DNA of 64,000 bases from Gammaproteobacteria bacterium (GCA_009937065.1 JAACDF010000009.1:1-64000); one strand, 5' to 3'. Shown: positions 1-8,380, numbered from the stretch's first letter. Numbers and translations: made by a program. Notes: generated from the letters alone by a model not told the origin.

Positions 1-1
1 A

Positions 2-1210
2 ATTAATCGAAAAGCTTTCTCCGTCGTCTTGGATTGGCTCTCGTCCCTGCTCGCTGCGATCTGCCATAATTTTTGCGTCAAGACTTAATCGCATTTGATT
101 TATTTCCGATAATGCAATGTTGAGATAGCGACGCTCCGTGTCCGCCATGTCCGGTGCGTCTTTAACCCGCTGAGCAAGCTGTACTAACTGGGTCAAGTTA
201 TCGGTGACAATGCTATGAATTGCTCCCGTCAAAGCATCCTTGTTTGAAAGCGAGCCACGATATGCAGTCACTTCCTGCTCGGCGCTGTTCAAACGTGCGC
301 GAATGATAAGCGCCACTAACAAAGAAAAAACCGTTACCGCCAACGTGAGCACCATCTCTAAAAAAGGGGTCGTGTCGTTTTCTAGCTCAAATCGCTGGAC
401 ATATTCAGGGGTCGGATTCACGACACTGCGCAATCCATTTTTTTCAGACACAAACTGCAAACCCTCGACAACCGATTCGTTCTCGCATGGCAGGTCACCA
501 GTACCGGTGCGATACAAAAGCAAGCATCGATCTGTCTCCGGATCATACTGCGCCACCTCTAGTTGCGGCAGGGGGCCTAAGCCACGCAACTCAGAATCAA
601 TATATTTTTCCACCTCAATAAGATTGACTTTCACAATACCTATTAGTGGAAGCGTTCCGCCCGGGTAAGGAAATAAGTGGCGCCTTACGAGCACAGGGCT
701 CGCTGACGTAAATGACAAGTCATTCTCGCGGGAAGCGAGGAAACTAATCTGATCAATTCGCCCAAAGGGACCTGTAAAGTCAAAGTCACGCAGCATGGGA
801 TGCCCAGAAATTTCCTGTCCAACCAATTCAGGTCGAGGGTAAGCGTGCGCAATAACAATCCGCTGCTCAGGTGTTACTGTAACCACGAAGAAATGGACAG
901 TCTTAGATGCCGCGTCGGAGCCATAGTTGCTCGAAAGAAGGCGTCCAGCACGCTCGATGGTCGCTCCAACTTCTCCTGCTGTCGTTGCCGACAGCGCCTG
1001 AATAAAGCCGCGTAAATGCGTTTGAAGACGCAGCGCCAACGCATCGCGAACCAGGAACCTCAGTGCCGCATCTGATTCAAATCTCTCTTGGAGCAGTTCA
1101 TATCTTTGTTTTTCAGATCGCCTTATATCCACGGCCGTAGCTATCAAACCCAAAATCAGTGCGATTACTGGAATCAAAAAAACAGCGTTGTGTGATTTCG
1201 CAATGCGCAT
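2..1210 (-). CDS. Membrane sensor protein with CHASE-like extracytoplasmic domain, possible histidine kinase (C-terminus outside window)
   Basis: The frame is open from an ATG at 1210 to the left edge, giving 403 codons with no stop, so the C-terminus lies outside the window. A membrane segment near residues 9-27 and a second near 284-308 bracket an extracytoplasmic region of about 255 residues. Parts of that region (AYPRPELVGQEI, then SASPVLVRR) resemble a diverged CHASE sensory domain. After the second membrane segment comes a helical stretch with a histidine (IHSIVTDNLTQLVQLAQRV, near residue 330) that recalls the phosphoacceptor helix of HisKA_2/HWE kinases. The catalytic domain, if present, would be off the edge. 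The signal sensed is unknown. The CHASE and kinase assignments are inference; the two-segment membrane topology is clear. Confidence 0.55.
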   Translation of the reverse strand, partial: MRIAKSHNAVFLIPVIALILGLIATAVDIRRSEKQRYELLQERFESDAALRFLVRDALALRLQTHLRGFIQALSATTAGEVGATIERAGRLLSSNYGSDAASKTVHFFVVTVTPEQRIVIAHAYPRPELVGQEISGHPMLRDFDFTGPFGRIDQISFLASRENDLSFTSASPVLVRRHLFPYPGGTLPLIGIVKVNLIEVEKYIDSELRGLGPLPQLEVAQYDPETDRCLLLYRTGTGDLPCENESVVEGLQFVSEKNGLRSVVNPTPEYVQRFELENDTTPFLEMVLTLAVTVFSLLVALIIRARLNSAEQEVTAYRGSLSNKDALTGAIHSIVTDNLTQLVQLAQRVKDAPDMADTERRYLNIALSEINQMRLSLDAKIMADRSEQGREPIQDDGESFSIN

Positions 1211-1319
1211 TGGGAGTTATTAACTCTAAGTTACCCTTACAATAAGAACAGGGTGAATTTAACTGCTCTGTGCGAGCATCAAAAAGTGCACCGACGTACT
1301 AGGAAAAAAAGGATATCAC

Positions 1320-1784
1320 GTGGCGTTCAAGTGGATAGAAAAGCTAACACAACTTGGGGAGTCGGCAACCGAGAAAGGAAACGATCGTGACGAACTAGGC
1401 ATAGTCATAGCTGTACTCATGTTGGAGGTCGCGAAAAGCGACTTTAAAGAGAGTGAATCTGAGATAGAAACGATGACAGCCTGGTTGGAGAGTAAAGATC
1501 TAGCCTTGACCCGACCTGATGTTACTCGATTGCTGGACTCCGCCCGAGATGAACAAGCACGCTCGGCCGGCCTGTTTGACTATACACGGCGCGCCTGCGA
1601 ACAAATGTCGATGGAAGAGCGAGTGCAGCTGGTCGAGCAACTTTGGCGCATCGCTTACGCCGACGGTGTCATTGATAAATATGAAGAAGCTGCGACTAGA
1701 AAAGCCTCCGAGCTACTATACGTGGCGCACGCTGATTTTATTCGGGCGAAACTATCAGCGCATGCGGCTCACACCAAGGAATAA
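1320..1784 (+). CDS. TerB-family (tellurite resistance TerB-like) protein
   Basis: This is a 154-residue soluble, mostly helical protein. It carries two acidic repeats of the TerB type: an N-terminal one (IVIAVLMLEVAKSDFKESESE) and a C-terminal one (LWRIAYADGVIDKYEE). TerB-fold proteins bind divalent metal through such Asp/Glu clusters; their physiological role is usually unknown, and the tellurite label is historical. The start is a GTG with a GGA-containing ribosome site about 7 bases upstream. There is no membrane segment. The gene is divergent from the sensor gene on its left, with about 110 bases between them, and stands alone. The family call is good; the function is not known. Confidence 0.7.
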   Translation: MAFKWIEKLTQLGESATEKGNDRDELGIVIAVLMLEVAKSDFKESESEIETMTAWLESKDLALTRPDVTRLLDSARDEQARSAGLFDYTRRACEQMSMEERVQLVEQLWRIAYADGVIDKYEEAATRKASELLYVAHADFIRAKLSAHAAHTKE

Positions 1785-1852
1785 TCTTTGACTCAAGGCG
1801 AGCTTCTTGCGCAGCTCGACTGTGCATCGTTCTCTTGCAAGTGCCTGCCGAC

Positions 1853-3634
1853 CTAAAGAACCCCAGAAGACAATTGCGGCAGGGGTCTGGATTGCCAGGC
1901 TGTCTGGCAAAAACGTGTTGGCAACTGCAATTCGAACAACATCACACCGTCCTCATTGACTCCCCTGATAAGCGTTCGAGTTGGCTTTGGGGGCTCCGAA
2001 GTATCAAGCCGATCGACTGCCGCATAGTGCACCAAGTAATCGCCTGTATCAGATGACGGATCACGAAACACGCTAGAACAAATATCGCTGTAAATTGCGG
2101 GGTCATAATTCCACACAACCTCAGCTTCCATCACTTCTGGATCAATCCGATAGCGCGAAGCGGGACTAGAGGTAAGAAGTTCACCTTGCGGCTCGCCCTC
2201 AGGACTCTGGAAACTGAACTGACCGTTATTGAAGAGCATGAGATCCCCTTCAACAATCGATAGTGCATGCTGGCCTATTGGCTTCACATCAGGGGAGCTC
2301 AAAGAAAGGGCCTGCAGCGGAGGGTAGTTCACAAACCAGTGCTTGGTTTCGTCGCCGAGAAGCCACAGAACTTCACGTGTATCGTAGTCAATTTTTACAA
2401 CGAAATTTTCTCTGCTAGACGCAATGATGCTGTTGTCCGAGGAGTCATAAATGGCTGAGTTCATGTGGAACCAGTCCGCACCATCTCTGACAAAATTACT
2501 CGAGTCGTAACCCTCCGCCTCAATGAGGTTTCTAAAAATAACCCCATAATCCCACTCATTAATTGTCGTGCCGCTCTCATCAATCTCGAGCAGGATTGAT
2601 TCAATAATTCGTTCGGAACGCCCTTCCTTGTCCGCATCTATTTCAACGAGGTAGCCAAATTTGCCACGGTCGACATCATGGTGTGCCTGTATATTCGAAA
2701 GGCCTTGCTGGGTTAGCTCAGTAACATTGACCTCACCCGACAAGGCCAGCTCAAACATTTCGCTACCAACAAATACGATAAATTGTCCGTCATCATAGGT
2801 ACTTGAATTGCTGTCTAGTGGCGTGTTTGCCGCCCACCTCACAAAGCCGTCGATATCTAGAATGTGTAGGCCGAAGCGCGACTTTAAGTAGAAAAAGCTA
2901 AACGACGGTTTATCGCCTACCGTAGCGCTCACATTTACAATTGGCTGGATGGGATTGCCCTCGTAAGGGTCTACAGTTAGTTCCGTTGTCAAAAAACCAC
3001 TCGACCCGTCGACGTATAAAAACTCTAGATGAACCGTATTGATGAAGTCTTCATACAAGCCGAACACGGGCACAGTAATTTCTGAGTCTGAGCGAGCTAA
3101 TTCGTCGACCGAACGACTTACATAGATGGGATCAGCTACGGCCCCTGATCGTGGCTCGATGGTGAAAGAAATTTCATCAAGCACAGTAGGGTCGACATCA
3201 ATTCGCAGAGAGGAAATGAAGACGGAAGATTGGCTATCGTCTTCGAAGACATGAGCACTCATGACCGGGTTCGTGTCAGCAAGCGAGTTGAGAATAAGAA
3301 GCGTCAAGTCAGAAGACGATGCTATGCCCCCGTTGTCATCCTCAACGGTTAATCGAAAAACCACTTCCATATTGGCATCGACACTCGGTGCTTCAAACTC
3401 AAGAACACTGTTGGAAAACGTTTCAGCCACCACTGATGGACCCGAGACTTGAGCCCAGCGGTAGGCAACCACCTCGCCATCACTATCGGAAGCACTCGAA
3501 TTCAAGGTGACTACCTTACGCTCAACCACCTCACTAGGCCCAGACACGCTAACCGTGGGTACTAAATTCCCCTGACCCGAACCACAACCCGTAAGAAGCA
3601 GAAAGCCCAGTAAAAAACTAAATTGAAATCGCAT
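1853..3634 (-). CDS. Lipoprotein arylsulfotransferase (ASST family) with N-terminal PKD/Ig-like domain
   Basis: The 593-residue protein opens with a lipoprotein signal peptide whose lipobox ends LLLTGC (Cys17). Residues about 27-110 form a PKD/Ig-like beta domain (VSVSGPSEVVE, DSDGEVVAYRWAQVSGPSVV). The rest matches bacterial arylsulfotransferases: paired histidines in QAHHDVDRG, then DWFHMNS, then SIIASSRENFVVKID with the conserved arginine, then WLLGD and GQHAL. Enzymes of this family move sulfate from one phenolic ester to another without PAPS. The lipobox predicts anchoring on the periplasmic side of a membrane, whereas the characterised E. coli enzyme is soluble and travels with dsbL/dsbI, which are absent here. 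The gene is unlinked to any pathway in the window. The substrate is unknown, and a non-enzymatic beta-propeller role cannot be excluded. Confidence 0.72.
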   Translation of the reverse strand: MRFQFSFLLGFLLLTGCGSGQGNLVPTVSVSGPSEVVERKVVTLNSSASDSDGEVVAYRWAQVSGPSVVAETFSNSVLEFEAPSVDANMEVVFRLTVEDDNGGIASSSDLTLLILNSLADTNPVMSAHVFEDDSQSSVFISSLRIDVDPTVLDEISFTIEPRSGAVADPIYVSRSVDELARSDSEITVPVFGLYEDFINTVHLEFLYVDGSSGFLTTELTVDPYEGNPIQPIVNVSATVGDKPSFSFFYLKSRFGLHILDIDGFVRWAANTPLDSNSSTYDDGQFIVFVGSEMFELALSGEVNVTELTQQGLSNIQAHHDVDRGKFGYLVEIDADKEGRSERIIESILLEIDESGTTINEWDYGVIFRNLIEAEGYDSSNFVRDGADWFHMNSAIYDSSDNSIIASSRENFVVKIDYDTREVLWLLGDETKHWFVNYPPLQALSLSSPDVKPIGQHALSIVEGDLMLFNNGQFSFQSPEGEPQGELLTSSPASRYRIDPEVMEAEVVWNYDPAIYSDICSSVFRDPSSDTGDYLVHYAAVDRLDTSEPPKPTRTLIRGVNEDGVMLFELQLPTRFCQTAWQSRPLPQLSSGVL

Positions 3635-3858
3635 ATGGCTGTGTTTGATTAGCTATTGATGTATCTACATTGTAGCGTAACTCTGACCTCTCCCTGATGT
3701 CGCTCGACTCCTAAACTGACCTAAAAATATAGGGGCCAACCGATCAAAGGAGCTGGCAGAGAGACGCCCTGTTAATCGTGGCCCTATCAATCTTATTGTG
3801 GTGTTCTCTAAAAATTACATTAGCCTCTCGTATGATGCCTTCAAGCACTAAATAGCCA

Positions 3859-4362
3859 GTGTCGATGTCCACTTATCACAGATTAGGTAACGCCGCGTTC
3901 TCTGACTGCGGCCGATACCGATATCTGCTGAACCGGAAGTGGGCCGAAGGCCCAGCCTGCTTATTCGTCGGCTTGAATCCATCAACAGCCAATGCCAACG
4001 AAAATGATGCCACCGTACGAAAGTGCATTACGCTGGCAACCATATGGGGGTTTTCAGAGATGACAATCGCAAATCTATTTGCCATCCGTTGTCGATACCC
4101 TCACATACTATCGACCAATCGAGACCCGGTGGGACCGGAGAATGATCGAATTTTAACGACGGCCATTCGCAATGCTCAGACAGCCGTCGCAATGTGGGGC
4201 AACCATGGTTTGAATTCTTATGGGCTTTTGTCTAGACGTGATGAATTCGCGCTGGCGCTTCACAACAACTGGCAATGTATTGGCATTACAAAGCAGGGGG
4301 CGCCCAGACACCCGTTGTATGCCGCCAAGACGTCGACCCTAATGCCTTTTCGCAGACTCTGA
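3859..4362 (+). CDS. DUF1643 domain protein
   Basis: This 167-residue protein fits the DUF1643 family by its motifs LFVGLNPSTANANENDATVRKC, ANLFAIRCRYP, DPVGPENDRIL and VAMWGNHG in the usual order. Members are small soluble proteins of unknown biochemical role, often found as single genes in bacteria and sometimes on mobile DNA. The annotated start is GTG at 3859; an in-frame ATG two codons later is equally plausible, and neither has a strong ribosome site. The gene has no operon partner: about 225 bases of featureless DNA precede it and about 530 gene-poor bases follow. The C-terminus (RHPLYAAKTSTLMPFRRL) matches the usual end of the family, so it looks intact. Confidence 0.75.
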   Translation: MSMSTYHRLGNAAFSDCGRYRYLLNRKWAEGPACLFVGLNPSTANANENDATVRKCITLATIWGFSEMTIANLFAIRCRYPHILSTNRDPVGPENDRILTTAIRNAQTAVAMWGNHGLNSYGLLSRRDEFALALHNNWQCIGITKQGAPRHPLYAAKTSTLMPFRRL

Positions 4363-4895
4363 GCACAACCAGGGCTGTACGGCTAGCCCTCACTTTCAAA
4401 GGCCCACCCCACACAAAACAATCACCTACGTAGGACACAAGAAATCGCGCTGGAAGTGCACTCAGCGGACGCATAAAGTAAGTTCAGATATGGCTACCAA
4501 ACCTGCAAACTGAAGTTACAGGCAATCATCCAACCTGCTGAGCCAGTTCATAGCCGAGTCGCAGTTTTGACCTACAAAATAAGGCGAGACCCGTGCTATT
4601 TAACTGACAGTCACACGTTACACTCGTTACGATACGACAGTGTTGCAAAAGGGCCACCAGTCCATATGATCAGACCACCCAAAACCTCGACTTCAGTCCT
4701 TCCGTGCCGGGGCTGCACGGACAAGTGCCCAAACCGCCAAGTATGCAAAGGAGCGCCTTGGAGAAAACCGACACAATCCGGCGAAGACGTACGCTCAAAA
4801 TAGTATTTAAATGTGAAAAATGTCGCAATTGACGCATATATTGCTCTTTTGTTACGGTGAAACACGTCAACTGAATTAGCCGTAGGTGCCGATTC
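4363..4895. other. Gene-poor interval of about 530 bases
   Basis: No well-supported gene was seen here. A short hairpin (AGGGCT, 8-base loop, AGCCCT) near 4374-4394 follows the DUF1643 gene but has no T-run, so it is a poor terminator. A small plus-strand frame at 4666-4803 encodes four cysteines in a compact motif and is listed separately at low confidence. The last 90 bases before 4896 presumably hold the promoter of the membrane-protein pair. Confidence 0.5.
4666..4803 (+). CDS. Possible small cysteine-rich protein (doubtful)
   Basis: Starting at ATG 4666 this frame encodes 45 residues, with four cysteines spaced C-x2-C-x3-C-x5-C (PCRGCTDKCPNRQVC) followed by KGAPWRK. The spacing suggests a small metal-binding knuckle. 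The frame could also begin at a TTG at 4567, giving 78 residues. No ribosome site stands out, no family is recognised, and overlapping minus-strand frames of similar length exist, so it may be chance. It lies about 90 bases upstream of the membrane-protein pair on the same strand. Confidence 0.25.
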   Translation: MIRPPKTSTSVLPCRGCTDKCPNRQVCKGAPWRKPTQSGEDVRSK

Positions 4896-5285
4896 ATGTA
4901 CAGATTCTCCGTCACTATCTGCTTCATATTCGCTAGTCTGGTAATAGTTTTATTCACGCTCATCATCAGCGACAACTCCTTCAAGCCAGCCACTGATCAG
5001 GCCGCAGTATTAGTGCAGGATTTAACGGCGATTAGGATATGGATTGTGGTCGCAGCATTGGCCTTGTACTCATGGAAAAGCGCTACCAAACAGCCTAGGG
5101 GTCAATTCTTGGCGGTTGTGACTGCAGTCGCTTGGATTATGTTCCTCGAAGACTACATGGTTCTTGATGGCGTACTGATCGTTGCCAGCCAACCCTTGGC
5201 GCAACTGGTGATTCTCACCCGTCCTATTTTTCTTGTTGCGTTGACCTACGTCGCCTTCAAGCAATGGGAGGTGGACCTGATATGA
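4896..5285 (+). CDS. Small four-helix inner-membrane protein, unknown function
   Basis: The 129-residue protein is almost entirely membrane helices, at about residues 5-24, 46-61, 70-87 and 100-119, joined by short polar loops. No catalytic motif was seen and I do not recognise the family. The start is an ATG preceded by TAGGTG about 7 bases upstream. Its stop codon overlaps the start of the next gene in an ATGA arrangement (5282-5285), so the two membrane proteins are almost certainly made together and may form a complex. The next gene's ribosome site (GGAGGT) sits inside this gene's last codons. Function is unknown. Confidence 0.6.
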   Translation: MYRFSVTICFIFASLVIVLFTLIISDNSFKPATDQAAVLVQDLTAIRIWIVVAALALYSWKSATKQPRGQFLAVVTAVAWIMFLEDYMVLDGVLIVASQPLAQLVILTRPIFLVALTYVAFKQWEVDLI

Positions 5286-5797
5286 GCAAGCACTCAAACA
5301 AAGACCCCACTCAACCCTCGCAAGAAGAGCTGGATGCACTCTTAGGCTCGACTTCATTGTTCTCTTTTCAGAGTGTCAGGGCATCGCTTGACCGAAGATC
5401 TCTGCTATTCAAGCGAACCTATATAGTACTTATGGCCGTGACCCTCCTCTACGTGATGGGATGGTTTACGGGGTTGGTCAAGCCATATATGGTTTTTGCG
5501 ATCACGGGATTGGAAGCAGACTATCAATTACACCAAATCCGCTTTCTGCTCGCCTTCATCATGATCACTATTGGGACCATCGCCCTGAACTTCGACTGGC
5601 ATGTTGAAGAAACGTTCTCAACAATGGCATGGATTCAGGTGTATTTTATAATCAGCGGGGTGGGGAGACAGTGGCGCACTATGTCCGAAGACAATTTAGC
5701 TGTGATTGTGATTTACGTCTGCAATCTTCTATTGATCCTATCCCTACTCGTTATCCTGATCATTGAGGAACGCAGACTCAAATCCACTGCGTCGTAG
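5282..5797 (+). CDS. Inner-membrane protein with FliM-like N-terminal peptide, unknown function
   Basis: The start is taken as ATG 5282, which overlaps the previous stop (ATGA) and has GGAGGT at an ideal distance; a further ATG at 5264 lies upstream of that site and is less likely. The 171-residue product has a polar N-terminal tail of about 45 residues, then membrane helices near 46-66, 87-103, 112-127 and 139-162. The tail contains SQEELDALL (residues 13-21), closely resembling the LSQAEIDALL peptide at the start of FliM that binds phosphorylated CheY. No other FliM sequence is present. Co-translation with the upstream four-helix protein suggests a two-subunit membrane unit. Function is unknown. 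Confidence 0.6.
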   Translation: MSKHSNKDPTQPSQEELDALLGSTSLFSFQSVRASLDRRSLLFKRTYIVLMAVTLLYVMGWFTGLVKPYMVFAITGLEADYQLHQIRFLLAFIMITIGTIALNFDWHVEETFSTMAWIQVYFIISGVGRQWRTMSEDNLAVIVIYVCNLLLILSLLVILIIEERRLKSTAS

Positions 5798-5800
5798 GTT

Positions 5801-6004
5801 TCAATAAACGCCGGCCATGCGCGCCAATATCTGACTCAGCAAACTGAAGCCGGTAACCACAGCTATCAACAAGACAACGAGCAGGATGGGTCTGAAAGGC
5901 TTCTTTTCCGTTGCATTGACTCCCGTCCGTATGAAGTGATCGACTCGCGCCTGATCTTCCTCAGATAAGACAGGGTGGTCATCCTCGGGTTTTTCGTTGC
6001 TCAT
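5801..6004 (-). CDS. DUF3094 family small membrane protein
   Basis: This is a 67-residue protein from ATG 6004, which has GAGAG five bases upstream; a TTG four codons earlier is unlikely. It has a charged N-terminal half (LSEEDQARVDHFIRTGVN, then EKKPFRP) followed by one membrane helix (ILLVVLLIAVVTGFSLLSQIL). This layout matches DUF3094, a short single-helix family found in Pseudomonas and allied marine gammaproteobacteria. No function is known. Its 3' end lies three bases from the end of the convergent membrane-protein gene, with no visible terminator between them. Confidence 0.7.
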   Translation of the reverse strand: MSNEKPEDDHPVLSEEDQARVDHFIRTGVNATEKKPFRPILLVVLLIAVVTGFSLLSQILARMAGVY

Positions 6005-6132
6005 AGCGTCTCTCAAAGTTACGTGTGAAGGAGTTCAGAAGGCCTACCCTGTGCTACATCTTAGCAGGGCTTTGCCGATTACAAACAAGCGATGATGACC
6101 GATGAGATTGGCGCCTTGAGTAAGATCGGATA

Positions 6133-6906
6133 ATGTCGTTCAGCTTATCAAGATGCTCTAGATTTGAGTCGATTAAAAAAGTCTCGAAGCGTGCGCTTGC
6201 AACTATCCTCGTCCCCCAATGCGCGTGTTGCCGGCAAGCACATCAATCACCCGAGCGACTGTGTGCTGCCTGCCTTTCATCCCTTAGAGCCAACGTGTGT
6301 CCAGGGTCAATGCGGCTATCCAATGACCCAGTAGTCAGCCGTTCGAACTTCGGACGCTATAGGATTGCAAACACTCAAAAGATTGCAGGGGTAACTCATC
6401 TGCAATCGGCCTTTTTCTATCGCGACGTTGTTCCAGATCTACTTATCCGTTGGAAGTACGACGGCATGGTCGAGCTGACGGACCTTCTCGCGTCCTGGGT
6501 GACCGACTACTGCCAGCTGTCACATTCGTATGACCTTGTGACCATAATCCCCTGCCATTGGCGGCGGCGTTTCAACCGCGGTTTCGATCATGTCTGGTTG
6601 CTTGCCAATACACTGGCGAAAACAGGATTGATCGAACCACCGATCCGAACCCTTAAACACTCCAAGCCATTACCCTTCCTGCATTTACAAGCCGCCTCTG
6701 ATCGTCACATCGATCCTAATCACTTTCGCACCGTCCACCCAGTTAAGGGTAAACGGGTGTTAGTTATCGATGATGTCGTCACCTCCGGCGCCACATTGAA
6801 AGCAGCCGCAGCGGCCTTACAGCAGGCAGGCGCCGAAGAGGTCAATGCACTTACTGTGGCGACAGCGAGGGAACCGTTATTGCCGGCGTCGAGAACGTGG
6901 ATATAG
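6133..6906 (+). CDS. comF: ComF family phosphoribosyltransferase-like protein
   Basis: The 257-residue protein has the ComF layout: a cysteine cluster near the N-terminus (CACC at about residues 30-33, then CAAC), which in this family forms a zinc knuckle, and a C-terminal phosphoribosyltransferase fold with the PRPP-binding signature VLVIDDVVTSGAT at about residues 209-221. The PCHWRRRFNRGFDH element is also typical. ComF proteins contribute to natural DNA uptake, apparently acting on DNA after import; a type IV pilus needed for uptake is encoded elsewhere in this window. The C-terminus overlaps the convergent acyltransferase gene by 30 bases. The bioH or bioB neighbours common in other gammaproteobacteria are absent. 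Confidence 0.85.
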   Translation: MSFSLSRCSRFESIKKVSKRALATILVPQCACCRQAHQSPERLCAACLSSLRANVCPGSMRLSNDPVVSRSNFGRYRIANTQKIAGVTHLQSAFFYRDVVPDLLIRWKYDGMVELTDLLASWVTDYCQLSHSYDLVTIIPCHWRRRFNRGFDHVWLLANTLAKTGLIEPPIRTLKHSKPLPFLHLQAASDRHIDPNHFRTVHPVKGKRVLVIDDVVTSGATLKAAAAALQQAGAEEVNALTVATAREPLLPASRTWI

Positions 6907-7611
6907 AGAAGTTATAACCCAGTGTAAAAACGAGTTATCTGCCAATAAGGTTTTATCGAGCGCGCCAAAATAGGCCTGCGTTTCAGCCGGGTCACGAAAC
7001 ATATCCTCTCGCGTATAACGAGGCTCAGTTTGATCGAGCTCTCTCACCACAACCGCCGGGTTGCCCGCTACGATCACATTGGCTGGAACATCTTTCGTAA
7101 CCACTGAACTTGCGGCAACAATACTGTTATCACCAATACTCACGCCCTTAAGAACGGTGGAACGGTCGCCCAACCACACATTGTCACCCAGACGAACAGG
7201 CTTGGGGGTGTCATCTCGATTGACACGATCGTAGAGCCCATGCCAGTCAGAGTCGGTAATGTAGCTGCCATGAGCCATCATGCAGCCATTCCCTAAAACC
7301 ACTTCATCGCTTGCGGAAATCCTTGCCCCGGGACTCATGAGGCAGGCATTACCGATCTCGATACGCCCTTCACCAAAATTTCGACCCCAAACACCAATCT
7401 GGACCGGATGATGCATCTCCCCAATCGCTGTAAAGGAGTGCCCTATACGAATATTTGGGCCTGATATGATGACGAACCAGGGCGACATAATGGTTGAAAA
7501 AGCCCCCAATGATTCACACCTTGGCGCCAGAAACCACCAGATCCAAAATGTGCGAAACTTAAGGTACAACCGCTTGACCCAATAAGGTCTTACATCACGT
7601 CGCATTGCCAA
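6877..7611 (-). CDS. Hexapeptide-repeat (left-handed beta-helix) acyltransferase
   Basis: The 244-residue protein carries imperfect hexapeptide repeats through its centre (ISGPNIRIGHSF, RIEIGNACLMSPGARI, VVLGNGCMMAHGSYI, VRLGDNVWLGDRSTVLKGVSIGDNSIVAASSVVTKDVP), the mark of left-handed beta-helix transferases. The line NVIVAGNPAVVV is the standard end of such domains. Members move acetyl or other acyl groups onto sugars, amino sugars or antibiotics; the long polar insertion (SDWHGLYDRVNRDD) points to the maltose/virginiamycin acetyltransferase-like branch. Substrate cannot be told. It overlaps comF tail-to-tail by 30 bases and is divergent from the TrmB-like gene. A start two codons later (MRRDV) is possible. 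Confidence 0.75.
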   Translation of the reverse strand: MAMRRDVRPYWVKRLYLKFRTFWIWWFLAPRCESLGAFSTIMSPWFVIISGPNIRIGHSFTAIGEMHHPVQIGVWGRNFGEGRIEIGNACLMSPGARISASDEVVLGNGCMMAHGSYITDSDWHGLYDRVNRDDTPKPVRLGDNVWLGDRSTVLKGVSIGDNSIVAASSVVTKDVPANVIVAGNPAVVVRELDQTEPRYTREDMFRDPAETQAYFGALDKTLLADNSFLHWVITSLYPRSRRRQ

Positions 7612-7663
7612 TTAGCCCAGTAAAATGAGTGTTCATCATCGCAACCAATAAGACTCGTATCAA

Positions 7664-8320
7664 ATGAATCATGAGGCCAACACCAGCGTGTTCTCCAACC
7701 AGTCCTCGGTTCACGACGACCTCAATACGCTTGTGGAAAAGCACACCCGATCAGTGTGGCAAGAACCAATACCGCCCCATACTCGCGACGCTGCAAAAAC
7801 CATCATCAAGCTGCTCGAGACTCACAAAGGCCCCCTTATTTTGGACTCTTTTTGCGGGACGGGAATGAGCACAGCAAAACTTGGATCTCTCTATCCAGAA
7901 GCGCTTGTTATTGGCATTGACAAGTCTGCAAATCGACTCGGGCGGCATGTGCAAACGATGACAAATAACTATCGACTGATTCGTGGCAACTGCGAGCATA
8001 TCTGGGCCCAGTTGGTTTCGGCAGGGATAAGGTGCACACACCACTATCTGTTCTACCCAAATCCTTGGCCCAAGAAAGCGCACATTAAGCGCAGAGTCCA
8101 CGGCCACCCTTCTTTCCCATTGCTCAAGCAATTAGGTGGCTCTATTGAGCTGAGAAGTAACTGGAAAATTTATGTCGACGAATTCGCTGCTGCATCGCAA
8201 TTAATAGGCCTAGACGCCAAGGTCGAAAGCCTCTCAGCCACAGACCCCATGACCTTATTCGAGCGTAAATACGCTGCGAATAGTGAAAATCTATGGGTGT
8301 GCCGGGCCGTTGCTTCGTAA
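7664..8320 (+). CDS. TrmB-like SAM-dependent methyltransferase (tRNA m7G46-type family)
   Basis: The 218-residue protein has a SAM-binding motif I (LILDSFCGTGMST, residues 58-70) and acidic motif (VIGIDKS) followed by PNPWPKKAHIKRR (residues 132-144), the signature of tRNA guanine-N7-methyltransferases (FPDPWPKKRHHKRR in classic TrmB). The end (DPMTLFERKYAANSENLWV) also fits the family. Compared with classic TrmB the Asp of PDPWPK is Asn and the middle is diverged, so this may be a paralogue acting on another RNA or the genome's only copy. The gene stands between a divergent acyltransferase and cysE, about 60 bases from cysE on the same strand. Confidence 0.7.
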   Translation: MNHEANTSVFSNQSSVHDDLNTLVEKHTRSVWQEPIPPHTRDAAKTIIKLLETHKGPLILDSFCGTGMSTAKLGSLYPEALVIGIDKSANRLGRHVQTMTNNYRLIRGNCEHIWAQLVSAGIRCTHHYLFYPNPWPKKAHIKRRVHGHPSFPLLKQLGGSIELRSNWKIYVDEFAAASQLIGLDAKVESLSATDPMTLFERKYAANSENLWVCRAVAS

Positions 8321-8380
8321 CTCTCTGGAATCAAGCTAATCGTTTGCGCTAAGGTGTGCGGAGATAATAACGAGGTAACT

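Noticed and set aside
240-668. 142-codon plus-strand frame
   Set aside because: It lies antisense within the membrane sensor gene, whose minus-strand frame is open for 403 codons with sensible topology.
4374-4394. Hairpin AGGGCT/AGCCCT after the DUF1643 gene as a terminator
   Set aside because: Only a 6-base stem with no T-run on either strand.
4670-4993. 107-codon minus-strand frame antisense to the possible cysteine-rich gene and the start of the membrane-protein gene
   Set aside because: Overlaps the well-supported start of the 4896 gene, has no ribosome site, and its composition (scattered Arg/Leu, no domain) looks like chance.
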